DNA of 64,000 nucleotides, from NCBI GenBank assembly GCA_947561395.2, contig OX387184.1, positions 37,376,766 to 37,440,765 on the forward strand, written 5' to 3'. The notes beneath the pieces were generated by a model. The model did no database searches. It was not told the origin of the DNA and saw only the letters and a list, made by a program, of their open reading frames with translations. The position numbers and the translations under genes were made by a program. Origin of the DNA: Buxus sempervirens (taxonomy: Eukaryota > Streptophyta > Magnoliopsida > Buxales > Buxaceae). This document shows positions 1 through 10,500 of this stretch, in pieces (the stretch's first letter is position 1; each line of letters begins with the position of its first letter).

Positions 1-660
1 CAAGCAACTATGCTGACTGGTGAAGTCACGGATGATGAAGTCAAGAATGCGTTTTTTAGCCTCAAGGACAACAAGGCGCCTGGACCGGATGGCTTCACCC
101 CATTGTTTTTTAAGAAAGCGTGGCCTGTTGTTGGTGGGGATGTTACCCTAGCCGTAAAAAGCTTCTTCACTTCTGGCAGAATCTTGAAGCAACTTAATTG
201 CTCTTCAATCACTTTGGTGCCAAAAGGTAAGAACCATCTACAATGTGGCAGATTATAGACCGATATCCTATGTCAACTCTGTTTATAAATGTATTGCTAA
301 AATCATAGCAAACAGGATGAAGGTAGTGATTGGGGACTTGGTTGGGGAGTATCAGTCGGCATTTATTCCAGGAAGAGCAATCACAGATAATATCCAGTTA
401 TCCCAAGAGCTTGTTCATAACTACCATAGCAAAGGCATGAGTCCGAGATGCGCTATCAAAGTGGACTTAAGGAAGGCATATGACACTGTGTCGTGGAACT
501 GCATTATCAAGGTAATGGAAGGCACGAATTTTCCCCCAAAGTTCATTGTGTGGGTTCAACAATGTATATCTACCCCTATGTTCTCCATTATGCTTAATGG
601 TGGTATGGTGGGATTCTTTCCAAGCTCGAGGGGAATTCGACAAGGTGATCCCATATCACC
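1..660 (+). pseudogene. P1 LINE ORF2, left block (RT fingers/palm), split by the MULE
   Basis: Reverse transcriptase part of a plant L1-type ORF2. The reading begins inside the RT domain, so the 5' part lies left of the window. Visible blocks are KAPGPDGFTP, DYRPIS, AFIPGR, DLRKAYD and RQGDPISPYLF. A 1-nt frameshift near 222-245 separates LVPK from DYRPIS. At 661-669 the frame runs into an inserted DNA transposon. The next expected residues (LVMELLHML, then FADDL) appear in frame at 19593, after the transposon, which shows that the two blocks are one gene. Dead copy. Assignment to the plant L1 clade is secure from the motifs; its exact family is unknown. Confidence 0.9.
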
Positions 661-669
661 CTATTTGTT
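661..669. repeat. 9-bp target-site duplication, left copy (MULE)
   Basis: CTATTTGTT occurs here and again at 19584-19592, directly outside the two inverted termini at 670 and 19583. A 9-bp duplication is typical of Mutator-like transposons. Removing one copy plus the transposon restores the P1 RT frame (PYLF followed by TLVMEL). Confidence 0.93.
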
Positions 670-750
670 CGGATTGCGGACTATACAGCCCCAATCTACA
701 GGTTTTTGTGCAGGACGGCTAGGATTCTGCCACGTGGACTATAACTTTTG
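670..750 (+). repeat. MULE terminal inverted repeat, left
   Basis: 81 bp starting CGGATTGCGGACTATACAG. Its reverse complement ends the element at 19583 with two differences: C/T at position 8 and T/C near position 51. Similarity fades after ATAACTTTTG. TIRs of MULEs often hold promoters, so this end could drive the inner genes; that is inference. Confidence 0.93.
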
Positions 751-1156
751 CAGCTTTCAAACGACAGGCTCAAACGTTACTTAACGGGCAAATAAAGTTT
801 CCGTCAGCCGCTATTATTGACCAAACATCCCCGCCTCATTTCCGAATTTCAAATTTCAATTTCAATTTTTACTCTGCAAAACTGTCGTACCTGACAAAAC
901 AAACTTTTTGGACTTGCTTGTCGTCTTCTTCTTCTCTATTACTCTTCTTTACTTTTACTCTTCTTTCCTTTTACTCTGCAATTTTTACTCTTCTTACCTT
1001 TTACTTTGTCTTCTGCAAATCGCCCAACTCAACCCGTGGAAGCTCATTATTTTGTCTGCTGCGGAGCCTGGTGCTGCCGAATCTCCGTTTTGCTGTGCAT
1101 CCCGTTTTGCTTCTCTTGGATCCCAAGAACCAGCGTTTCAGAACAAGAGGAAGAGC
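751..1156. other. MULE interior, 5' side, no gene recognised
   Basis: Pyrimidine-rich stretch (runs of TTCTTC and TTTACTC at about 920-1010) that once continued directly into 13445, before M1 inserted. The plus-strand reading frames here are short, of low complexity, and run straight into the M1 poly-T, so I do not call them genes. It could be the promoter or untranslated leader of cargo further inside the MULE. Confidence 0.5.
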
Positions 1157-1171
1157 CGGTGCTTCTCTTGC
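1157..1171. repeat. 15-bp target-site duplication, left copy (M1)
   Basis: CGGTGCTTCTCTTGC, repeated exactly at 13430-13444. It flanks the poly-T (3' end) and the truncated 5' end of the minus-strand LINE M1. This shows that M1 jumped into the MULE by target-primed reverse transcription. Confidence 0.93.
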
Positions 1172-1326
1172 TTTTTTTTTTTGGAAAGTAAGTAAGATTT
1201 CCATTAGTGAAGGCAACAACTGTACAAGACCAAGGTGGGCATACCCACCTAACAATGAAACAGATTACATTAAAACAACCCTACGGGGAACAATGCTACA
1301 GCAAATATAAACTCAAAACAAAGAAA

Positions 1327-4300
1327 TTACAGTGCACGGTGGTGGATGATCCCCTCAAGTCCCCAATGATATGCAAGCTCCCTGTTGTTGGGCGTATCAA
1401 TGATAGGAAAGTTGGCAGCGTATAGCTTGAGATTGATATCACGAATGATAAATGTCTTTAAGTTATCCTGCGGAAGGTAGTTGTTGGTGAAGACCCTTCT
1501 ATTTCTTTCACCCCAAATATGGTAAATGACAGCTGCCATAGAAAGCTTGAGAAGGGTTGAAGAGAAACCTTTACCAGCCGCCTTGTGGTGCACCCAGTCG
1601 ATTGTATCCTTCCATGACCTATTAGATAGCCTGATGCAATTTTTAGAGAGAACATCCTTCCAAATTCTCTTGGTGTAGACACATGCAAGAAAGAGGTGGT
1701 CATGGGTCTCCACATCCCTTCTACAGAATATACAGGTAGCTTGGTTGATAGCTCCCCATTTGAGTAACCTTTCCTTGGTTAACAACTTTTCATGGATAGC
1801 TAACCAAAGGATGAAAGAGTGTTTTGGGATAGATAGACGGTGCCAAACCAGTGAGTGCCAAGGAACGTCGGGTTTAACCTCAAGGAGAGAGGTGTAGGCA
1901 GAGAGCATCGTAAACATACCCGATTTTGATGGTAACCATGTTGTTTGATCTTCTCTTGAACTGTCCAGACCGGGTAGATCTTGAAGTCTTTGCCAAGCTT
2001 CAATAAGGTCCATGGATCTAGATAAGGGCACATCCCAATCGTTGCCAGAGATAATTGCTTCCACCTTGGCATTAACTGGAAGCCCAGAGTCATAAATGAG
2101 TCGTTCACCATAATCAACCACCAATGGGCCAACCGGATGCCAGTTATCATACCATAGAGAAGTACCGCGGCCATTGAAGACCCTCTTCTTAATAAGTGCA
2201 TGTGCTGCTGGTCTTATTTTCAATATTTTCTTCCAAGCCCATGAAGAGAGAGATGGAGGGTTAATAGCCCAGAAACTTCGGTCCTTGATGAGGTTAGTGT
2301 GGACCCAATTAGTCCATAAGTTTTGTGCTCCCGTTGTAATCATCCAGCAGTACCTTAGCATGGCAGCTTTGTTCCAAGTGTGTAGCTTGAAGAGACCAAG
2401 TCCACCCTCCTAATAAGGTGAGCATGCTATTTCCCACTTGATGGGAATAATCTTCTTTCTCATGTCGGGTCCTTTCCAAAGAAAATTTCTGCAAAGCTGT
2501 TCGAGCTCTCTAATAACCTTCATTGGGAGCATGAAAGCCGATAACCAATAAATCTTGATGGAGAAGAGGACGGATTTCACCAAGGCGAGGCGGCCAGCAT
2601 AGGAAAGGTGGCGTCCCTTCCAAGCTTGAGTAGTAGCAGCAATCCGGTTAAGAAGGGGCTTACACTCCGTAGGAGTCAATTTCGAAGATACCAATGGCAA
2701 CCCCAAGTAGGTAGCTGGTAGAGCACCAAGAGAGAAACCCGAGCAAGAGGATAGAGCTTGCTTCAACTGGCTATCAGTACCACTAACATACATTAATGTC
2801 TTGCTTTTGTTGACATGGAGACCTGAAATAAGCTGGAATTTGCACAAAGCATCAGAGAAGCAATTAATGGAGTTGCAATCGGCCTTGGAAAAAAGGAAGA
2901 GGTCATCAGCGAAGCATAGAGAAGTGATGCCTAGTTTCTTGCACTTGGCATGGAAAGAAAACCCTTGCTGCGTGCTATGCTTCAAAATCATAGTAAATAA
3001 CTCCATAACGAGAACAAAAAGGTAAGGCGACAATGGATCGCCTTGTCTAAGGCCTCGGGAACTTTGGTAGAAACCAAATAAGCTTTCATTAATGAGCAAG
3101 GAGAAGGATGGTGTAGATATGCACTCCATTATCCACTTGGTGAAGCTTTGTGGGAAATTCATGTGATGCAAGATGGAAGAAATACAGCCCCATTCCACCA
3201 TGTCAAAAGCTTTCCTCAAGTCCACCTTAATTGCACAGTTTGCAACACCAGACCGAAGATGATAGCCATGTAACAACTCATGCGTAAGCAAAACATTGTC
3301 CATAATACTCCTTCCCGGGATGAAGGCAGTTTGGTTGTCCCCCACAAGGTCACCAATGACATGCTTGAACCTGTTTGCCAAAATTTTCGATATGCACTTA
3401 TAAACTGTATTGGCACATGAGATCGGTCTGAAGTCGCATACCTTAGAAGGGTTAAGGCACTTAGGGACAAGAGTAATAGAAGAGTGATTCAGTTGCTTGA
3501 GGAGCTTGCCCGAACTGAAGAAACTCAATATGGCTTTCACTGTATCTGTCCCCACAATGGACCATGCTTTTTTAAAGAAAGCGGGTGTAAAGCCATCAGG
3601 CCCAGGGGACTTATCATCTTTGAGTTGGAACATAGTGGCCTTAACCTCATCCGCAGTGATGACTTCTTCAAGTGCTTGGGCTTGGTCAGGGCGTAGCTTC
3701 CTCTCAAAAGGGGGGAGAACATCAGACTGGGGGTTGATTGTTGTGCCCATCAGCACCCTAAAGTGGTTCAAGAACTCATCTTTTATGAGCTGTTGGTCAG
3801 TTATCTTGGAACCATCTTCAGTGTATAAACTTAGCACTCGGTTTCTGGCCCTCCTTGAGAGAAGAGAACTATGGAAAAAACCAGTGTTAGAATCACCTTC
3901 TTTTAGCCACTGGACTCGGGATTTTTGCCTTATTTGTGCTTCCTCATCCCTGATTGCATGCGCCAACTGTGACCTAAGGTTTCTCTCTTGTCGTGCTAAC
4001 CCAACATCCGTAGGATGAGAAAAACATTCCTTTTGGCAAGAAGCAAGGTCAGATCGGATGCTTTGGATTTTTGAAGCCATATCAGAGAACTTTTTAGCTC
4101 TACTCCACGCCTTCAGTCTAATCTTTAAGAGCCTCAGTTTCTTTGCAAGAATGAACATTGGGGTTCCCACCACTGTAGAAGACCAAACCTCAGCAACAGT
4201 CGGTAGGAAATCATCATGATTAGTCCAATAATTGAAGAATCTGAATGGTTTGTTCGGGATTGGACCTTGGGGGTAGATAGAGATCACCACCGGCGAGTGA

Positions 4301-4395
4301 TCCGAAATACCAGGAGCCAGGAATTCCACCTCGGACCAGTTAAACTCCTGCAACCATTCTTGGTTAACAAGTGCTCTATCAAGCTTGCATGAGAT
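1327..4395 (-). pseudogene. M1 ORF2, C-terminal part (RT, zf-RVT)
   Basis: Continues the ORF2 begun at 11971. The protein is cut after ISCKL by P2 and resumes here at DRALVNQEW. It covers the end of the endonuclease (GISDHSPVV), the linker, the RT domain (KSPGPDGF, DFRPIS, AFIPGR, DLRKAFD, LRQGDPLSPYLF, LCFADDLFLF with the catalytic Asp pair intact), the thumb, and the C-terminal Cys/His domain (CIFCRR...HDHLFLAC). One in-frame TAG at 2410-2412, in the CSPKEEGG block, stops translation. The frame is otherwise open to the stop at 1327. The copy is dead through two lesions only, the TAG and the P2 insertion, so it was recently intact over ORF2. Confidence 0.92.
4381..4395. repeat. Target-site duplication, left copy (P2)
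   Basis: AAGCTTGCATGAGAT, repeated after the P2 poly-A at 11378-11392 (the first two A's cannot be told from the tail). On the minus strand it encodes ISCKL of the M1 endonuclease, where the frame is broken and then resumed. Confidence 0.93.
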
Positions 4396-4490
4396 TGAAG
4401 AAGCAGAAGAAGGTTTTGTGCATTCGGGAAGGGTTCGTGTGGTCGTGAAGGAGCAACAAGGTTCGTGTGATTGAAGAAGCAGCAAGCAGG

Positions 4491-5366
4491 TTTCGTGAGG
4501 CAGTAGCAGGTGTGCGAGGCACCAAGGTCTGCTGGTGTTGTGTTTGTGGTCGTCTTGGTTCGTTGAGGTTTTGGTCCGTAGAGGTTCTGAGTTCGTGGAG
4601 CAAGTTTGAATCTCAGCTTCCGGTTAAAGTGAGGCAGCAAGGTTCGTGAGGCAGCAAGGTTCGTGAGGCAGCAATATCCGTAGAGGTTCTCACTTCCGGT
4701 TAAAGTGAGGCAGCAAGGTTCGTGAGGCAGCAAGGTTCGTGAGGCAGCAAGGTTCGTGAGGCAGCAAGGCTCGTGAGGCAGCAAGGCTCGCTCGCCGGCT
4801 CTCGCCGGCGACCTCATCTCTCCGGCGGCTCTTTCGTGAGCAAGCTTGGGGAGCTGTTCCTGGTGTTCGTGAGGCAGTAGCAGGTGTGCGAGGCACCAAG
4901 GTCTGCTGGTGTTGTGTTTGTGGTCGTCTTGGTTCGTTGAGGTTTTGGTCCGTAGAGGTTCTGAGTTCGTGGAGCAAGTTTGAATCTCAGCTTCCGGTTA
5001 AAGTGAGGCAGCAAGGTTCGTGAGGCAGCAAGGTTCGTGAGGCAGCAATATCCGTAGAGGTTCTCACTTCCGGTTAAAGTGAGGCAGCAAGGTTCGTGAG
5101 GCAGCAAGGTTCGTGAGGCAGCAAGGTTCGTGAGGCAGCAAGGCTCGTGAGGCAGCAAGGCTCGCTCGCCGGCTCTCGCCGGCGACCTCATCTCTCCGGC
5201 GGCTCTTTCGTGAGCAAGCTTGGGGAGCTGTTCCTGGTGTTCGTGAGGCAGTAGCAGGTGTGCGAGGCACCAAGGTCTGCTGGTGTTGTGTTTGTGGTCG
5301 TCTTGGTTCGTTGAGGTTTTGGTCCGTAGAGGTTCTGAGTTCGTGGAGCAAGTTTGAATCTCAGCT
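4491..5366 (+). repeat. 374-bp tandem monomers in the P2 5' leader
   Basis: The block starting GAGGCAGTAGCAGGTGTGCG occurs at 4497, 4871 and 5245, each 374 bp apart: two full units and a third of about 120 bp. Inside each unit is a run of a short repeat GAGGCAGCAAGGTTCGT (about 17 bp), interrupted by CCGGTTAAAGT. By analogy with the monomers of mouse L1 leaders these may be promoter modules; that role is inference. The long minus-strand frames here (L/T/R/P/H-rich) are by-products of the repeat, not genes. Confidence 0.9.
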
Positions 5367-5870
5367 TCTGGTCCGCGGAGGTTCTAGTCAGTGGAGTTTC
5401 TGAGTCCGCGGAAGTTCTGGCTTGTAGAGGTTCTGGTCCGTTGAGGTCCTGTGTTCGTTCTGCGTTCTGAGTTCGTGGTGGTTCGTGGAGGTTCTAGTCA
5501 GTGGAGGTTCCTGTCTGCGGAGGTTCTGAGTTCGTGGACGTTCTGGTTCGTGGAGATTCTGTGTTAGTGGACGTTCTGGTTCGTGGAGGTCCTGCTCCGT
5601 GGAGGTACTGAGTTTGCGGAGGCTCACGGAGGTTCTGGTTCGTGGAGATCTAAGTTCGTGGTTATCTGAGTCGCTTGTTAATAGTGCGGACGTTCTGGTT
5701 CGCGGAGATTCTGCTCCGTGGAGTAGTCGACGTTCTAGTTCGTGGAGGTACTGCTCCGTGGAGAATCTGAGTTCGTGGAGGCTCACGGAGGTTCTGGTTC
5801 GTGGTGATCTGAGTTCGTGGTTATCTGAGTCGCTTGTTAATAGAGCGGCAGATTGCGTGCGGCTTCTATG
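5367..5870 (+). repeat. Degenerate short repeats in the P2 leader
   Basis: Repeated variants of GGTTCTGGTTCGTGGA about every 15-20 bp. A larger direct repeat of about 75 bp starts with AGGCTCACGG at 5620 and again at 5779 (159 bp apart) and ends with GAGTCGCTTGTTAATAG in both. This region lies just upstream of the ORF1 start. Confidence 0.8.
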
Positions 5871-5904
5871 AGCAGTGCTGTGCTGCATAGCATCGGCATT
5901 GCTC

Positions 5905-7563
5905 ATGGAGTCTGTCAGAGGTATCTCTGACCCTGAGAAGCTGGTTATCAGTGATAGTCGACTGGGTGATGATAACAGTCGACCGGGCCGGGAAGATGAC
6001 CATACTCGGGCCTCGGGTTATCGGTCCGGTGATCTCGGGTTAAGCCCAGCTTTTAATTTGGAGTTCCCCCCTTTGGGCGATGGCCTACGCAGCAGGCCTG
6101 CGACTGATCTGCAGGTCTTCCGCGCTGGCGCTCTCAGTTCTGAGCCTACTCAATCAGGCTCGTCTGCAGGTCTTCCGCGCAGTGTGTCTGCAGGTCCCTC
6201 CTTCGTTGCTGACGAGGTCAGACCTTCTTCTCCTTCCGACGCTGCACGCTACAGAGGTGCTACTTCGGGAAAGAATTGGGTTGACCTCTTCGGTCGTGCT
6301 GCAGCAGCTAGGACGAAGCTCACCTTCCATGCTCCAGAGATAATTGATGGTAAGGTCACTGTTTGCCCCCCGCAAGAGGTTGTGGAAGAAGGTCATCGAC
6401 TGTGGCAGGGATGTATCGTTGGGTACTTTCTGGACAGGAGTCTTCCCGTCAATGTAGTTAAATCCATAGCAGTCAAGTTGTGGGGAAACGTGGATATAAC
6501 AGCCATTGATAATGGTTTCTTCCTCCTCAGAATTTCGGATTCTCAGCTTAGAGATAAAGTGCTCATGCAAGGCCCATGGTACATGGCCGGAAGACTCTTC
6601 ATTACAAGAGAGTGGGAACCCAATCTCGTTCTTGAGAGATCCCAACTCTCTACAGTACCCATTTGGATCAAGTTATGGCATGTCCCATTAGAGCTATGGA
6701 CTCCATTAGGCTTAAGTTTCATCGCCAGTGGAGTAGGGAAGCCCCTTTTCCTGGATGAAGCTACAGAGAGAAGAACCAAGCTCGGCTTTGCGAGGATATG
6801 TGTTGAGATAGATACCTCATGCTCATTCCCAGAAATAATCCACATGCAATATGGAAGTGAAAAAGAGCTGTCTTCTAATATCAAAGTGGATTACGCATGG
6901 AAACCTGCAAGGTGCTCTTTATGCAGCGTTTTTGGTCACCTGGAAAACCGATGTAGTCGGGTTAGAGCCAGAATTTGGAAGCCAACAGGAAAGGTGTTTA
7001 CCTCGCTTGCTGAGATTTCAGATATTCACGAAGAAGAGGCCAATTCGGATGGCATTGAATCCCGAGAGCAGGTGATCTCACCAGCAGGAGAGGATCCCAC
7101 GGGTAGAAATTCCCAGGTTAGTGAGAGGAGCAATCGATCCAATGACGAATGGAAGCACATCTACAAAGGGAAGGAGGTCCTTGTTGTTGAAGACGGCTTG
7201 GACGTATGCACTACACCTCCAGCGGAGACCAGTGGGTCCCATTCAGCTCCTTCTGTGGAACCGCAGGGGGCTGAAGAGATGGAGATGCATGGGGCGCCTA
7301 TGAACACAATGGATGATACGCATGGGTTGCATGGGGTGCTCGAGAAGGCCGATTCCAACAACCAATTCTCCAAGCTGTCGGATCTAGGCAGCATGGTCAG
7401 CCAAGAGACCTCGCCGGGTAGTGAGGGTAAGAAATCAAGAAAGAAAAAGAAGAAGCGGAACATCTTGGTGGATGAAATAGCTATTAGAGATGCTAAGAGT
7501 AAGATGGGGAGAGGTAATTCTCAGATGGCTTCCACCCGCAGTGGTGGCTCTCCCAATCTCTAA
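5905..7563 (+). CDS. P2 ORF1: RNA-binding Gag-like protein with DUF4283-like region and CCHC knuckle
   Basis: Open frame 5875-7563. I favour the ATG at 5905 (MESVRG) because the ten residues before it are leader-like; the upstream ATG at 5875 is possible (562 aa). Order from 5875: N-terminal low-complexity part with FPPL (near 6064), a NWVDLF motif, a DUF4283-like domain (about residues 145-335, VVEEGHRLWQGCIVGYF to the FLDEATE block), a zinc knuckle C-x2-C-x4-H-x4-C (CSLCSVFGH.., residues 347-360), a variable acidic linker, then a basic tail KKKKKR and ILVDEIAIRDAK. ORF1 proteins of this kind bind element RNA and assemble the ribonucleoprotein. It is separated from ORF2 by 8 nt, unlike most copies here, where the two overlap. 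Confidence 0.9.
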   Translation: MESVRGISDPEKLVISDSRLGDDNSRPGREDDHTRASGYRSGDLGLSPAFNLEFPPLGDGLRSRPATDLQVFRAGALSSEPTQSGSSAGLPRSVSAGPSFVADEVRPSSPSDAARYRGATSGKNWVDLFGRAAAARTKLTFHAPEIIDGKVTVCPPQEVVEEGHRLWQGCIVGYFLDRSLPVNVVKSIAVKLWGNVDITAIDNGFFLLRISDSQLRDKVLMQGPWYMAGRLFITREWEPNLVLERSQLSTVPIWIKLWHVPLELWTPLGLSFIASGVGKPLFLDEATERRTKLGFARICVEIDTSCSFPEIIHMQYGSEKELSSNIKVDYAWKPARCSLCSVFGHLENRCSRVRARIWKPTGKVFTSLAEISDIHEEEANSDGIESREQVISPAGEDPTGRNSQVSERSNRSNDEWKHIYKGKEVLVVEDGLDVCTTPPAETSGSHSAPSVEPQGAEEMEMHGAPMNTMDDTHGLHGVLEKADSNNQFSKLSDLGSMVSQETSPGSEGKKSRKKKKKRNILVDEIAIRDAKSKMGRGNSQMASTRSGGSPNL

Positions 7564-7571
7564 TCGGAGTT

Positions 7572-10500
7572 ATGGTTAATTGGGCCACCTGGAACATCAG
7601 GGGTCTCAATGACTTGGCCAAGCAGGCTGAGGTCAAGATGCTTATCAGCAAATGGAAGCTAAGTCTCATATGTATTGTGGAAACTAAAGTGCGGGAGGTC
7701 AACAAAGCACCAATTATTGCCTCCATATGTCCTTCGTGGCATTCCTTTGATAACTACTCCAGTGCCTTAAAAGGCCGAATTTGGGTGTGTTGGGATCCTC
7801 TCGACCTTTCTCTTCAACCATTACTAACCACGGATCAGCTCATTCACTGTGGTGTGACAATTTTGAAAACTAAAGACAATTTTGTTGCCTCGTTCATATA
7901 CGGAGCCAATGATTGGAATCAACGGAAAGCACTTTGGCATGACTTGAAGAGCATCATTCCAGGTTGCCCATGGGTGGTAGTAGGGGACTTTAATTGTGTT
8001 CGAAACTCGGAAGAGAAGCTGGGCGGTAAACCAATCAACTACAAGGCAGCTAAGGACTTCAATACCTTCATTGACGATTGCTTGTTGGTTCAACTAAAGC
8101 AAAAAGGCCTCTTTCACACCTGGAGCAACAAAAGTTCTGGTAACAATTTAATTACATGCAAACTTGACAGGGCTTTGGTTAACCATGAATGGATGCAGGC
8201 TTTTCCTTCCTCCGAAGCGGATGCCCTTGCCCCCGGCATATCCGATCATTGTCCGATCTTGGTATCTATGGCTCAAGAAGCTTATCAAGGCACAAAACCA
8301 TTCAAGTTCTTTAACAACTGGTGCACGCACGCTGATTTCCTCCCTTTGGTTGAGCAAGCTTGGTCGATCCACATCTCTGGTACTCCCATGTTTAAGCTTG
8401 TTAAAAAGCTGAAGAACGTGAAAATGAAATTAAAAGAATGGAGCCGCCTGAAGTTCCATAAGCTGCATGACCAAATCAATATGGTTAGGACGGACTTGGA
8501 AGCTTGCCAAAGAACATTGCTATCCTATCAGGGCGACCCCACCTTAGCGATTGAAGAGAAAAGCCTGACTGCTAAGCTTGCACGTCTCTCAGCTGATCTT
8601 GAATCCCAAACAAGACAGAAGTCCCGAGTCTTATGGCTCAAGGAAGGTGATTCGAACACAACTTTCTTTCATCAATCCCTGACCGGAAGGAGAGCCAATA
8701 ACAGAATCTCTAGCGTCTACCAGAATGGCACCAAGTTAACGAATTGGGAAGATATAAAGAATTGCTTCGAATCTTACTATCATAATCTCTTGGGGAAACA
8801 GCCAGATGAATGGACAGGCAACGGGGAACTCATTGATGCTTGCATTTCAACGCAGATATCCGAAGCCCAATCAATGGAGATGGAGAAGGAAGTAACGGAG
8901 AATGAGATAAGAGATACCATGTTTAGTATGAATGAAGACAAAGCTCCGGGGCCGGACGGCTTCACTTCCAAGTTCTTCAAGAATGCTTGGAACATTGTGG
9001 GGAAAGACACGGTTGATGCAATAAAAAGTTTCTTCTCATCCAAAACCATGTTGCAGCAGATTAATGCCACACTTGTCACTCTCATCCCAAAATCTGGGAA
9101 CCCAACAGTGGTAGGTGATTACAGACCAATCTCATGCGTGAATACAGTGTATAAATGCATCTCTAAAATTATTGCAAACAGGCTCAAAGCATGCATTTCA
9201 GATGTTGTGGGGCCTCAGCAAAACGCCTTCATACCTGGGAGGTTGATGTCAGATAATATTATGATTGTTCAAGAGCTTATCCACAATTATCACCAGAATA
9301 GAGGAAGACCGAAGTGTATTCTCAAAGCGGATATTATGAAAGCCTTCGATTCGGTAAGATGGGAGATCATTCCACACATCTTAAAGTCCATGCATTTCCC
9401 CCAAAAAGCTATTGCTTGGATTATGGCGTGCATCACGTCGACCTCGTTCTCTCTTGTCATGAATGGGTGTTGTGTGGGGTACTTCAAAGGTGCAAAGGGA
9501 CTTCGCCAAGGTGACCCATTATCACCTTATCTTTTTGTATTGGTTATGGAGGTCTTCAATGGCATCCTCAATCGCAGGTCTTCCCAGGGCTTCATCCACC
9601 ATCCAAAATGCAGGAGAATCAACCTCAAAAGTATGGCATTTGCAGATGATCTCATGGTCTTCATGAATGGTGACATGGATTCTATCAATACGGTGGTCAA
9701 AAGCTTGGAGGAATTTGGAACCCTTTCAGGTCTATATATGAACCCCGCAAAGAGCGTCATGTTCACCAATGCTATCTCCCAACAAGTCAAGGATTTTGTC
9801 ACCTGTACCTTGAAGGTTCCCATTGGGGGGTTGCCCATTCGCTACCTTGGGCTCCCAATCATCTCTACACGTCTCTCCCTGCGGGACTGCGAGCCTATCA
9901 TATTGAAGATTCAAAGCAAAATCCAATCCTGGAAAGCTCGGATGCTCTCTTTTGCGGGTAGAGCGCTACTGATTCAAACTGTCCTTTTCTCCACCTTGGT
10001 TAATTGGCTATCTGTATTTATCCTCCCAAAGCAGGTTATCAATGAAGTAGAGAAGCTTTGCAGGAACTTCTTATGGTCGGTCAAGGAGCATCAAAGGAAG
10101 ATAGTACCTGTGAAATGGGAAACTGTGTGCTCCCCCAAGGAGGAAGGCGGGCTCGGTCTAACTGATATCCAAAAGTGGAACAAGGCAGCAATGATGAAGC
10201 ATGTATGGCGATTATTTACTTCCACCTCATCCATCTGGGTTCATTGGACCAAGGCCTACTTACTACGAGGCAGGAGCATCTGGCAATTAAAGCCCCCTAC
10301 TTCAGCAACGTGGGTATGGAATAAGATTCTAAAATGTCGTGACAAGGCCATGGACTTCATCAAGCACGAGATTGGGAATGGATTACAGACTAGCCTCTGG
10401 TGGGATAACTGGCACCCCAAAGGCATGCTCCTGAGGGTCTATGGCGAGAGAATGAGATACGATGCGGGACTTCCACTCAATGCCCCAGTGGCTGCCATCA

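Noticed and set aside
908-1310. Overlapping plus-strand frames of 60-130 codons near the MULE left end
   Set aside because: Low-complexity Leu/Phe/Ser translation that runs through the M1 poly-T and 3' UTR, so it cannot be one real gene.
4620-5160. Regular short repeats resembling a CRISPR array
   Set aside because: Repeat units are directly adjacent without unique spacers, the context is a plant LINE leader, and no cas genes are present.
4284-5906. Long minus-strand frames rich in L/T/R/P or in RTSxxLHELR repeats
   Set aside because: Antisense readings of the tandem repeats in the P2 leader; their internal repeats follow the DNA period exactly.
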